Positions 39,142 through 46,579 of a stretch of 64,000 bases of DNA are shown in pieces. A program made the position numbers and the translations under genes. This DNA comes from Sphingomonas yantingensis. Lineage in GTDB: Bacteria; Pseudomonadota; Alphaproteobacteria; Sphingomonadales; Sphingomonadaceae. The DNA is taken from the NCBI RefSeq assembly GCF_014199325.1, contig NZ_JACIJJ010000001.1, positions 868,001 through 932,000 on the forward strand, written 5' to 3'. The notes under the pieces are model-generated. The model made no database searches and had not been told where the DNA came from. It saw only the letters and a program-made list of their open reading frames with translations. How positions within the stretch are numbered: the stretch's first letter is position 1; each line of letters opens with the position of its first letter.

Positions 39142-39170
39142 AAAGGGGCGACCGCGACGGCCGCCCCTTT
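39142..39170. terminator. Bidirectional terminator between dgt and the convergent small exported-protein gene
   Basis: AAAGGGGCG (39142-39150) pairs with CGCCCCTTT (39162-39170) over 9 bp around an 11-nt loop. It sits 5 nt after the dgt stop and 11 nt from the stop of the convergent gene. The run of A on one side and T on the other allows rho-independent termination in both directions. Confidence 0.7.
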
Positions 39171-39181
39171 CGCAAACCGGA

Positions 39182-39481
39182 TCAGTTGGCGTCGACGCTC
39201 GCGGTCTGCTGCGCGGCGGCGGCGACCGCCAGCGGCTTGGCGATGCGGAAGCTGACCTGACGGCCATCGACCTCGCCAGCGGCATTGCGGCCCTTGACGA
39301 CGAGGCGGAACGGCTCGTCCTGCGGCACGGTGCGGCCAGCGATCACCGTCGCGTCGCCATCGGCCGCGACGGTATAGGCATAGGTTTGGCCATCGCGCGT
39401 GAACGTCTTCTCACCCTCGGCGGCAAGCGCGGGGGTGGCGACGATGGCAGCGGCAGCGGCGGCGAAGAAAAATTTGGTCAC
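39182..39481 (-). CDS. Small exported protein, hypothetical, 99 aa
   Basis: Begins (GTG) MTKFFFAAAAAAIVATPALA, a clear signal peptide, followed by a small beta-rich domain (EGEKTFTRDGQTYAYTVAAD to SFRIAKPLAV). The GTG at 39481 is chosen because AGAGGAG lies 7-8 nt before it; no ATG is in range. No family recognised, although short periplasmic proteins of this form are common in sphingomonads. Convergent with dgt and divergent from the DUF1800 gene. Confidence 0.6.
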   Translation of the reverse strand: MTKFFFAAAAAAIVATPALAAEGEKTFTRDGQTYAYTVAADGDATVIAGRTVPQDEPFRLVVKGRNAAGEVDGRQVSFRIAKPLAVAAAAQQTASVDAN

Positions 39482-39690
39482 GATCTGTCTCCTCTGGCGG
39501 AAAGCCCTGAAAGAGCCTGATCGGCATCCCGGTATTTTTTGTTTGCACCAATGTTGTTGCGTTGCAGCAATGTCGCAATCGCGCAAAGTGCCGATGCAGT
39601 TGCATGTCGCGCAACGGCAGGCCGGGGCCCGCCTGCGACGAACGATTGGGCTGACAGACTTCTGCGACAAGTCGGGCGCAACGTCGCGCC

Positions 39691-41079
39691 ATGGCAAAGC
39701 AGGATATCCGGATCGCGTGGCACCGCTTCGGCCTTGGACTACGGCTGAACGAGGCGCCGCCGGCTGACGCAAGGGCGTGGCTGGAGCGACAGATCACCGC
39801 CTACGACCCCGCGCCGCCGCCGATCGCCGCGGCGGCGAAGTCGCCGGCGATCGCGGCGGAGATTTTCGCCCTGCTGGAGGAACGTCAGCAGGCACGGCAG
39901 GAAGCGCGACTGGTGGGCGAGGCGCGGCCGATGGCGGCGAACGCGATCGGCCCGGCCTCCCGCCGGCACCTGACCGACGCGATTGGCGCGCGCGGCGCGG
40001 CGGCGCTGTCCACCGATACGCCCTTTGCCGAGCGGCTGGTCCATTTCTGGGCGAACCATTTCGCCATTTCTGCCGACAAGCAGCGGATGATCGCGCTGAC
40101 CGGCGCGTTCGAGTTCGAGGCGATCCGCCCGCACGTCATGGGCCGCTTCGCCGACATGGTGCAGGCGGTCGAGCGGCATCCGGCAATGCTGATCTTCCTC
40201 GATCAGGCGCAATCGGTCGGCCCCGGCAGCCCCGCCGCGCAGCGCGCCGCCGCGAACGGCCGCAAGCGCGGGCTGAACGAGAATCTGGCGCGCGAGATCA
40301 TGGAACTGCACACGCTGGGCGTGCGCACCGGCTATTCGCAAGGCGACGTGACCGAACTGGCGCGGGCGCTCACCGGCTGGACCGTCGGCGGTCTGGGGCA
40401 GGGCAGGGCGGGCGAACCCGGTCGCTTCCTCTTCGCGCGGCAGGTCCACGAGCCTGGCGAGCGGCGTATCCTCGGCAAGCCGTTCGCGGCGGGCGAGGAG
40501 GATCAGGGCGCGGCGATGCTCGACATGCTGGCGACGCATCCAGCCACGGCAAAGCATATCGCCACCAAGCTCGCCCGCCATTTCGCCGGCGACGCCCCGC
40601 CGCCGGTGATGGTCGCGCGGCTGGAGGCGGCGTTCGTGCGATCGGGCGGCGACCTGCCCACCGTATATCGCGCGCTGATCGCTTCGCCGGAGGTGTGGGT
40701 GCCCCAGCCGCTCAAGTTCCGCAGCCCCTGGGACTGGACGATCGCCGTGCTGCGCGCGAGCGGCGTTCGCGAGTTTCCCGGACCGGCGCTGTCGGGGTTG
40801 CAGCAACAACTCGGCCAGCCGGTATGGAAGCCGGACTCCCCGGCGGGCTGGGACGATACCGACGCCACCTGGGCCGCGCCCGACGCGCTCATGCGGCGGG
40901 TGGAAGCGGCGCAGCGGCTGGCCTCGCGCGCGCAATCGGCGACGCTCGATGCCCGCCTGCTCGCCCGCGATCAGTTTCCGGGCAGCACCAGCGCGACCGC
41001 AGAGGCGGTGGCGCGCGCGGAAAGCCCGCCGCAGGCGCTCGCGCTCCTCTTCGCCTCGCCCGATTTCATGCGGAGATAA
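39691..41079 (+). CDS. DUF1800 family protein
   Basis: A 462-residue protein of the DUF1800 family: RIAWHRFGLGLRLNEAPPAD at the N-terminus, FAERLVHFWANHFAISADKQ, LNENLAREIMELHTLGVRTG and DVTELARALTGWTVGG are the diagnostic blocks. Function is unknown, but these genes almost always occur directly upstream of a DUF1501 gene, as here (2 nt spacing), and the pair has been suggested to act together outside the cytoplasm. No obvious signal peptide is seen in the N-terminus. Confidence 0.85.
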   Translation: MAKQDIRIAWHRFGLGLRLNEAPPADARAWLERQITAYDPAPPPIAAAAKSPAIAAEIFALLEERQQARQEARLVGEARPMAANAIGPASRRHLTDAIGARGAAALSTDTPFAERLVHFWANHFAISADKQRMIALTGAFEFEAIRPHVMGRFADMVQAVERHPAMLIFLDQAQSVGPGSPAAQRAAANGRKRGLNENLAREIMELHTLGVRTGYSQGDVTELARALTGWTVGGLGQGRAGEPGRFLFARQVHEPGERRILGKPFAAGEEDQGAAMLDMLATHPATAKHIATKLARHFAGDAPPPVMVARLEAAFVRSGGDLPTVYRALIASPEVWVPQPLKFRSPWDWTIAVLRASGVREFPGPALSGLQQQLGQPVWKPDSPAGWDDTDATWAAPDALMRRVEAAQRLASRAQSATLDARLLARDQFPGSTSATAEAVARAESPPQALALLFASPDFMRR

Positions 41080-41081
41080 TC

Positions 41082-42224
41082 ATGGTCGACCGCCGCTCAC
41101 TGCTCGCCGCCGGGCTCTCGCTCGGCTTCGCCCCGCGCATCGCGTTCGCGCGTGCGGCAACCGATCGCCGCTTCGTCTTCATCCTGCAGCGCGGCGCCGC
41201 CGACGGGTTGGGCACGGTCGCGCCCGTCGGCGATCCCGCCTTCGCCGGGCAGCGCGGCGCGCTGGCCGAACCGTTCGCTGGCGCGACAAAACTCGACGGG
41301 ATGTTCGCACTTCATCCGGCGCTGGGCGCGATCGGCGATCTGTACCGGGCTCGGGAAGCACTGTTCGTCCACGCCGTCGCGTCCCCCTATCGCGAGCGCT
41401 CGCATTTCGACGGGCAGAACGCGCTCGAAACCGGCAGCGCACAGCCTTATGCGATCAAGGACGGGTGGATGAACCGCCTGCTCGGCCTGTTGCCGCCGGA
41501 CGAAGCGCGAGCGATCGCGGTCGCCGCGACGGTGCCGATGGCGCTGCGTGGCAAGGTGGAGGTCGCAAGCTACGCCCCCTCCGCGCTGCCTGACGCCAGC
41601 GACGACCTGATCGCGCGGGTGACGCGGCTGTACGAGGGCGATGCGCAGCTTCACGCGCTCTGGGCGCAGGCGACGGCGACGCGGATGCTGACCGGCGACC
41701 TTGCCGCCGATCAGGGGCGCAACGCCGCCGCGACCGGCGAACTCGCTGCAAAGCTGATCGCGCCCGACAACGGCGCGCGGATCGCGATGATCGAGACGGG
41801 CGGCTGGGACACCCACGCCGGGCAGGTCGGTCGACTGGCAGCACAGCTCAAGGGGCTGGACGCTATGACGGCGGCGCTGAAGGCGGGGCTGGGGCCGCTC
41901 TGGGCACAGACGCTGGTGATCGTCGCGACCGAGTTCGGACGCACCGTCCGCGTCAACGGGACCGGCGGGACCGATCACGGCACCGCGTCGGTGGCGATGC
42001 TGATGGGCGGGGCGGTGAGGGGCGGGCGGGTGGTCGCCGACTGGCCGGGCCTCGCCGACGCGACGCTCTATGAAGGGCGCGACCTGAAGGCGACGGGCGA
42101 CGTCAACGCGGTCGTCGCGGGCGCGCTCGCGCAGCATTACGGATTGGACCCGGCCCGCGCGCTGGCGGCGCTGTTCCCCGCAAGCCGGGCGACACGACCG
42201 ACCGAGGGACTACTGCGCGCCTGA
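41082..42224 (+). CDS. DUF1501 family protein, Tat-type signal
   Basis: A 380-residue protein of the DUF1501 family, related to the sulfatase/alkaline phosphatase fold. N-terminal MVDRRSLLAAGLSLGFAP fits a twin-arginine export signal (RRSLL then a hydrophobic stretch). Typical blocks: FVFILQRGAADGLGTVAPVG, ERSHFDGQNALETGS, IETGGWDTHAGQ, VIVATEFGRTVRVNGTGGTD and HGTASVAMLMGG. It follows the DUF1800 gene by 2 nt. Substrate unknown. Confidence 0.85.
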   Translation: MVDRRSLLAAGLSLGFAPRIAFARAATDRRFVFILQRGAADGLGTVAPVGDPAFAGQRGALAEPFAGATKLDGMFALHPALGAIGDLYRAREALFVHAVASPYRERSHFDGQNALETGSAQPYAIKDGWMNRLLGLLPPDEARAIAVAATVPMALRGKVEVASYAPSALPDASDDLIARVTRLYEGDAQLHALWAQATATRMLTGDLAADQGRNAAATGELAAKLIAPDNGARIAMIETGGWDTHAGQVGRLAAQLKGLDAMTAALKAGLGPLWAQTLVIVATEFGRTVRVNGTGGTDHGTASVAMLMGGAVRGGRVVADWPGLADATLYEGRDLKATGDVNAVVAGALAQHYGLDPARALAALFPASRATRPTEGLLRA

Positions 42225-42232
42225 TACGACAA

Positions 42233-42260
42233 CGGGGCCGGACATCGCTGTCCGGCCCCG
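42233..42260. terminator. Bidirectional hairpin terminator between convergent genes
   Basis: CGGGGCCGGACA (42233-42244) and TGTCCGGCCCCG (42249-42260) form a perfect 12-bp stem with the 4-nt loop TCGC. It lies between the DUF1501 gene and the convergent DUF2171 gene. Confidence 0.7.
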
Positions 42261-42281
42261 CGTCAGTTCAGCCAATCGGGA

Positions 42282-43556
42282 TCAGTAGGTGCCCGAGAAG
42301 CTCTTGCCGAGATTTCCCGTCGTGCCCGACGTATCGGTCCCGGTGGCGTCGGTGCCGGTCGAGCCGAGGCCCGAGGCGGTCCCGCTGGTGGGCGTCGCCG
42401 CACTCGTGCCGGTGCTTTCGGCATTACGACGCGCTTCGCCATAGTTCGTCGTGCGATCGCCATAGGTCGAGCGATTGTCGTCGCCGAACATCGCCTGGTT
42501 CCGCTCCTCGTCGCGCCACTCGGCCTTGGCCTCCGCGGCGGTCTTGCGGATCTTGACCTTGCCGTCGACGCTGTCGATCCAGCGCGACGGGATCGAGTGG
42601 TGGCGGCCACCGGCATCGACGTCGTTCTTGGTCAGGATGATGCGGTCGCCGCGCACCTTGTCGACGGTGCCGACATGCTCGCCGTCCGAGCCCACGACTT
42701 CCATATGCTCGTTCACTTGGGCGAGCGACGAACGCTGCGTCTGGCGCTCGGTGCGGAAGCTGTTGAACTCGTTCTCGAACTTGGTTGCGTTCTCGCGGCG
42801 ATATTCGTCATAGTCGCGGTCGAGCTCGCCGATCCGCTGGCGGCGCCAGTTCGAATAATGCTCGTCACGCGATCCTTCGGCGCTGTTGCCGTAGCGCTCG
42901 TCGAGGCGGCGGTCCTGCTCGCGGCGGCGCTCCGCCTCTTCGTCGCCGAACCACGAGCGGACCTCGTCGCCGGCACGGTCGAAGAAGCCGCGCTCCTCAT
43001 AGTCATAGCCCTGCGGCTGACCGGCATAACCGCGGTTGCGCTCGGCATCGCGGCCATAGCCGGTCTGGCGCTGATAGCCGGAACGATCGCCGAAGCCGCG
43101 GTCGCGCTGGCCATAGTCGCGCTGGCCATAGCCCTGATAGTCGCCGCCGAAGCCATAGGTGTCGCGGCCCTGATCGCCGCCATAGCCGCTGCGACCGCGG
43201 CCATAGCTGCCCTGGGCACCGACATTGCCCTGCGAGCCGTAGCCGCTGCGCGAGCCATAGCTGTCGCGCGAGCCGTAGCTACCCTGCGCGCCATAGCTGC
43301 CGCCCTGCTGGCCATAATAGCCACGCTGGTCGCGGCCGGTTTCGCGGCTGCCATAATAGTCGCGACCCTCGCCGCGGAAGTCAGACCGATCGCGCTGCGG
43401 ACCGAAACGGCTGTTGTCGCCGTACTGCGGCGACGCGCCATAGTCGCGGTCGCTCGAATAGCCATAGTCGCGCCGGGCGCCACTTTCGCGGCCATAGTCG
43501 AAATCGCGGTCGTCGTCGTTGCGCCAGCCGTCACGCGGGTTGCGGTCGTTGCCCAT
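42282..43556 (-). CDS. Tyr/Gly-rich low-complexity protein with DUF2171 domain
   Basis: A 424-residue protein in three parts. Residues 20-186 are a low-complexity region made of YG, GYG, SYGS and RDYG units interspersed with Arg, Gln and Asp (for example GSYGSRDSYGSRSGYGSQGN). Residues 195-275 begin SWFGDEEAERRREQDRR and look helical and charged. Residues 281-348 match DUF2171 (VNEHMEVVGSDGEHVGTVDK, HHSIPSRWIDSVDGKVKIRK), a small domain found in stress-associated proteins of sphingomonads. The C-terminus is Thr/Ser/Gly-rich. ATG at 43556 has GGAGG 8 nt upstream. Cytoplasmic, no signal peptide. Function unknown; a condensate or surface-hydration role is inference. Confidence 0.75.
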   Translation of the reverse strand: MGNDRNPRDGWRNDDDRDFDYGRESGARRDYGYSSDRDYGASPQYGDNSRFGPQRDRSDFRGEGRDYYGSRETGRDQRGYYGQQGGSYGAQGSYGSRDSYGSRSGYGSQGNVGAQGSYGRGRSGYGGDQGRDTYGFGGDYQGYGQRDYGQRDRGFGDRSGYQRQTGYGRDAERNRGYAGQPQGYDYEERGFFDRAGDEVRSWFGDEEAERRREQDRRLDERYGNSAEGSRDEHYSNWRRQRIGELDRDYDEYRRENATKFENEFNSFRTERQTQRSSLAQVNEHMEVVGSDGEHVGTVDKVRGDRIILTKNDVDAGGRHHSIPSRWIDSVDGKVKIRKTAAEAKAEWRDEERNQAMFGDDNRSTYGDRTTNYGEARRNAESTGTSAATPTSGTASGLGSTGTDATGTDTSGTTGNLGKSFSGTY

Positions 43557-43793
43557 CACACGATCCTCCAGGGAAATATTTACAAGCAGGCGAGGCGCGT
43601 CATTGCGCTGCCAGCCCTGACCTTAAGGATCGACCGGGCCTTATGTTCCTCAACTTGGCGCGAACGGGACGGCGACGAGCCGTGAGGGCACGAAAAAAGA
43701 CTGAAAATAGCTGCTTCGGGGGCGTTGCATCGCGCCGCAGGGGCCGCTAGAGGGGCCACCTTCCCGCCGCGAGACGCGCGGGAAACCGGTGGC

Positions 43794-43869
43794 GGGGCTG
43801 TAGCTCAGATGGGAGAGCGCTGCAATCGCACTGCAGAGGTCAGGGGTTCGATTCCCCTCAGCTCCACCA
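43794..43869 (+). tRNA. tRNA-Ala (anticodon CGC)
   Basis: A full cloverleaf can be drawn. The acceptor stem GGGGCTG pairs with CAGCTCC, with one G-U pair. The D arm is GCTC/GAGC, the anticodon stem CTGCA/TGCAG with loop ATCGCAC, and the T arm AGGGG-TTCGATT-CCCCT; CCA is encoded. T33 precedes anticodon CGC, which reads the alanine codon GCG, very frequent in this genome. Confidence 0.93.
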
Positions 43870-44114
43870 GCCACCGCTCTCCAAAATCTCCCTCATGAAG
43901 CGCCGCTGACCGCCCGATCGATCGGTTCGCGCTCGGCTCGTCGAAATGCCGTCCATTTGCCGTGTGGACTTGGATCGTTTCACAGGTGAAGGTGTTACAT
44001 CAGGTCGACGCGGAGACTCGCGTCGCTTGCCGGCGGCCCTGACGGTGTCATGGTTCGCCAAGCGACCGCAGCGTAACGCGGCGCCGAGTAAACCGTGATG
44101 GAGAGGGCGAGATC

Positions 44115-44660
44115 ATGAAGTCTGTATCGACGACCCGTTTGACCCAATGGTCGGTTGGCGCGACGCTGGCGGCGCTGGCACTGGCCGGCTGTTCCAAGGC
44201 GCCCGAGAATTCGGGCTCGACCGCAAGCACCGAAACCGCGGCCGCCAATACCGGCGCCGCCGCCGACACCGCAGCGGCGCCTGCGGCTGCGCCCTCTGCC
44301 GCCGCGGTTGCGGCGGACAACACCGACACCACCGACGGCACCAAGCTCGCCAGCTTCACCGGCGACGCGGCCAAGGGCAAGACCGACTTCGCCACCTGCT
44401 CGACCTGTCATGCGGTCGAGGCGGGCGTGAACAAGATCGGCCCGTCGCTCCACGCCGTGGTCGGCCGCAAGGCGGGCAGCGTCGCGGGCTATAGCTACTC
44501 GACCGCCAACAAGAACAGCGGCATTACCTGGACCGAGGACAAGCTGTTCCAGTATCTCCAGAACCCGCAGCGCGTGGTGCCGGGTACGAAGATGGCCTTT
44601 GCCGGCTGGTCGGATGCGCAGAAGCGCGCCGACGTGATCGCCTATCTCAAGACAATCTGA
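44115..44660 (+). CDS. Lipoprotein class I cytochrome c
   Basis: A 181-residue cytochrome. A lipoprotein signal ends in LALAGC with Cys26 as the lipidation site. An Ala/Thr-rich linker of about 50 residues follows, then a cytochrome c domain with the heme motif Cys95-Ser-Thr-Cys98-His99 and the distal ligand Met160 in VVPGTKMAFAGW. The layout (membrane anchor, flexible tether, c2-like head) is that of a membrane-bound electron shuttle between the bc1 complex and a terminal acceptor. Its position next to the photosynthesis cluster makes it a candidate reaction-centre donor. Its 3' end overlaps the convergent ORF by 14 nt. Confidence 0.85.
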   Translation: MKSVSTTRLTQWSVGATLAALALAGCSKAPENSGSTASTETAAANTGAAADTAAAPAAAPSAAAVAADNTDTTDGTKLASFTGDAAKGKTDFATCSTCHAVEAGVNKIGPSLHAVVGRKAGSVAGYSYSTANKNSGITWTEDKLFQYLQNPQRVVPGTKMAFAGWSDAQKRADVIAYLKTI

Positions 44661-44937
44661 TCGATCGGGCCGGGCGGCGCTTGCTGTCCGGCCTCTCGGC
44701 TCGAAGGTCGAGCAGATGGATCGGCAGCGACGCCGTCACCGGTAGCGCGATCCAGACCCAAGGCGCCCCGACCAGTGCGGCGCGAAGCCCCAGCAGCATC
44801 AATGCCCCCGGTAGCAGCCGCAGCAGCGCCCGCCCCGACGGCCAGCCGAAACGCGTGACGAGCAGCACGAACTCGGCCGCGATCACCGCCAGCACGATAT
44901 CGACCGCATGACCGCTTGCGAACAGCGCGGCCATCAT
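44647..44937 (-). CDS. Small membrane protein encoded after tspO, hypothetical
   Basis: A 96-residue protein with about three hydrophobic helices (VDIVLAVIAAEFVLLVTRFG, LLRLLPGALMLLGLRAALVG, VWIALPVTASLPIHLLDL) and a basic C-terminal tail (ERPDSKRRPARSIRLS). Its ATG overlaps the tspO stop by 4 nt, so it is the last gene of the bchG-pucC-bchP-tspO operon. No family recognised. The tail overlaps the cytochrome c gene on the other strand. Confidence 0.6.
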   Translation of the reverse strand: MMAALFASGHAVDIVLAVIAAEFVLLVTRFGWPSGRALLRLLPGALMLLGLRAALVGAPWVWIALPVTASLPIHLLDLRAERPDSKRRPARSIRLS

Positions 44938-45419
44938 CCGAACGGGCCGTTCAGCCGCACGATCGTCATGTTGAGATAGCCCGCGAACGTGACCCAGGCC
45001 AGATACGGGACGAGCAGCAGCGCCCCCGTCATCGACCGACGCCAGATCACCAGGATCAGCACCGCGACCGACACCCAGAGCGCCAGCACCTCGACCATCG
45101 CCCAGTCGGGCCGTCGCAGCTGGAAGAAGATCAGGCTCCAGGCGATATTGAGAAAGCCGTTGAGCGCGAACAGGCCCAGCAGCCACTCCCGCTCCGCCTT
45201 CGTCCGCGCGGCGAGCCAGCCGCGGACGCCGGCCAGCGCCGTCAGCGCATAGATGACCGTCCATGCCGCCCCGTACGCCGCGTCGGGCGGTGCCCAGCGC
45301 GGCTTGGCAAGCCCGGCGTACCACGGCCCGATCTCCGTCACCGTCGCGCCCATGAACGCGACCGCCGCCGCCAGCAGCAGCGCGATCACCACGGGCATCA
45401 GCCACGGCCGCGCCATCAT
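44934..45419 (-). CDS. tspO: Tryptophan-rich sensory protein TspO (CrtK)
   Basis: A 161-residue five-helix membrane protein of the TspO/MBR family, which binds porphyrins and modulates photosynthesis gene expression in Rhodobacter. Typical residues: EIGPWYAGLAKPRWAPPDAA, WTVIYALTALAGVRGWLA, NGFLNIAWSLIFFQLRRPDW and LAWVTFAGYLNMTIVRLN. The ATG at 45419 forms a 4-nt overlap with the bchP stop, placing it under the same control as the bacteriochlorophyll genes. Confidence 0.92.
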   Translation of the reverse strand: MMARPWLMPVVIALLLAAAVAFMGATVTEIGPWYAGLAKPRWAPPDAAYGAAWTVIYALTALAGVRGWLAARTKAEREWLLGLFALNGFLNIAWSLIFFQLRRPDWAMVEVLALWVSVAVLILVIWRRSMTGALLLVPYLAWVTFAGYLNMTIVRLNGPFG

Positions 45420-46579
45420 GCGGTCTGCATCAGGTGGCGCATATCCTTGGCGAAGATGCGCAGATAGGCAAGTGGGTCGGCATAGACGATGCGCTTGTTC
45501 ATATAGGCGGGCCAGATCAGCCGCTGGACGTCGCGATCCTCGCACATCGCGACGAAACGCTCGCGCCGGCGATCGTTGCGGTACCAGAAATGCTGCATGA
45601 CACCGAGGACCCAGAAGACGCGGCCATGCGCGCGCATGAACCGGGTCCGCGCTCCCGCCAGCGCGCGCGCGTCGCCGGTGGCGAGGAAGGTGCCGACCGA
45701 CGCGGCGACCTCTCTTCCGCTGGCCATCGCGTAATAGATGCCCTCGCCCGACGCGGGGGCGACGACGCCGGCCGCATCCCCGGCGAGCACGACGGCGCGG
45801 CCGTCGTCCCAGCGCTTCAGCGGCTTGAGCGGGATCGGCGCGCCCTCGCGCCGGACGACGGGCGCATCGGACAGGCCGCTCTGCGCGCGCAGGCGATCGA
45901 CGGCGGCGCGCAGGGCAAAGCCCTTTTGTGCGCTGCCGATGCCGACGCTGGTCGTGTCGCCATGCGGGAAGACCCAGCCGTAGAAATCGGGCGACAGCGC
46001 ACCCTGATAGAAGACGTCGCAGCGGCCGCGGTCGAAGCCGGCGGGGGTGCGCACGATCTCGTGATAGGCGAAGACCTGGGGCGGGGCGGGCTGATCGGGC
46101 ATTGCTGCGCTTGCGACGCGCGAGCGGGCGCCGTCGGCACCGACGACGCATCGCGCCACCAGGCGATGTTCGCGCCCGTCGCCGTCGCGATAGGCGACGA
46201 CCGTCCCGCCGCCGCCCCGCTCGATCCCGACGAAGCTGCCCGTCCGCCGCACGGCCCCCGCCGCCGCGGCTCGGTCGCGCAGCCATTCGTCAAACGGACC
46301 GCGATCGACCATGCCGACGAACCCGTCGCCGCCGCGGTCGACCGCCATGTCGACGTAGGCGTCGCTTGGCCCCACCATGCGCGCGGCGACGGCGCGCCCG
46401 ACGAGCAGCGTTTCGGGGATCGCGAAATCGACGATCAGCCGCGGCGGAATGGCACCGCCGCACGGCTTGATCCGACCGCCACGGTCGAGCAGCACGACCG
46501 AGGCGCCGGTGGCGGCCAGATCGGTCGCCGCGGTCGCCCCCGCGGGGCCGCCGCCGACGACGACGCAATCGACGGTCAT
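45416..46579 (-). CDS. bchP: Geranylgeranyl reductase (bacteriochlorophyll)
   Basis: A 387-residue FAD-dependent reductase that saturates the geranylgeranyl tail of bacteriochlorophyll to phytyl. The N-terminal dinucleotide motif CVVVGGGPAGATAATDLA, the PCGGAIPPRLIVDF block typical of geranylgeranyl reductases, ADGARSRVASAAMP and LAGDAAGVVAPASGEGIYYA support it. The operon context (bchG before, a PucC-like gene between) is typical of photosynthesis clusters. Overlaps its neighbours by 4 nt on both sides. Confidence 0.93.
   Translation of the reverse strand: MTVDCVVVGGGPAGATAATDLAATGASVVLLDRGGRIKPCGGAIPPRLIVDFAIPETLLVGRAVAARMVGPSDAYVDMAVDRGGDGFVGMVDRGPFDEWLRDRAAAAGAVRRTGSFVGIERGGGGTVVAYRDGDGREHRLVARCVVGADGARSRVASAAMPDQPAPPQVFAYHEIVRTPAGFDRGRCDVFYQGALSPDFYGWVFPHGDTTSVGIGSAQKGFALRAAVDRLRAQSGLSDAPVVRREGAPIPLKPLKRWDDGRAVVLAGDAAGVVAPASGEGIYYAMASGREVAASVGTFLATGDARALAGARTRFMRAHGRVFWVLGVMQHFWYRNDRRRERFVAMCEDRDVQRLIWPAYMNKRIVYADPLAYLRIFAKDMRHLMQTA

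Noticed and set aside
42597..43685. 362-codon hydrophobic frame opposite the DUF2171 gene
   Set aside because: The Ala/Ile/Val-rich pattern is the complement of the Tyr/Gly/Arg repeat codons. DUF2171 homology and a good ribosome site favour the minus strand.
43960..43985. TGTG-N14-CACA palindrome upstream of the cytochrome c gene as an FNR/CRP or PpsR site
   Set aside because: It fits neither TTGAT-N4-ATCAA nor TGT-N12-ACA; spacing is wrong for both.
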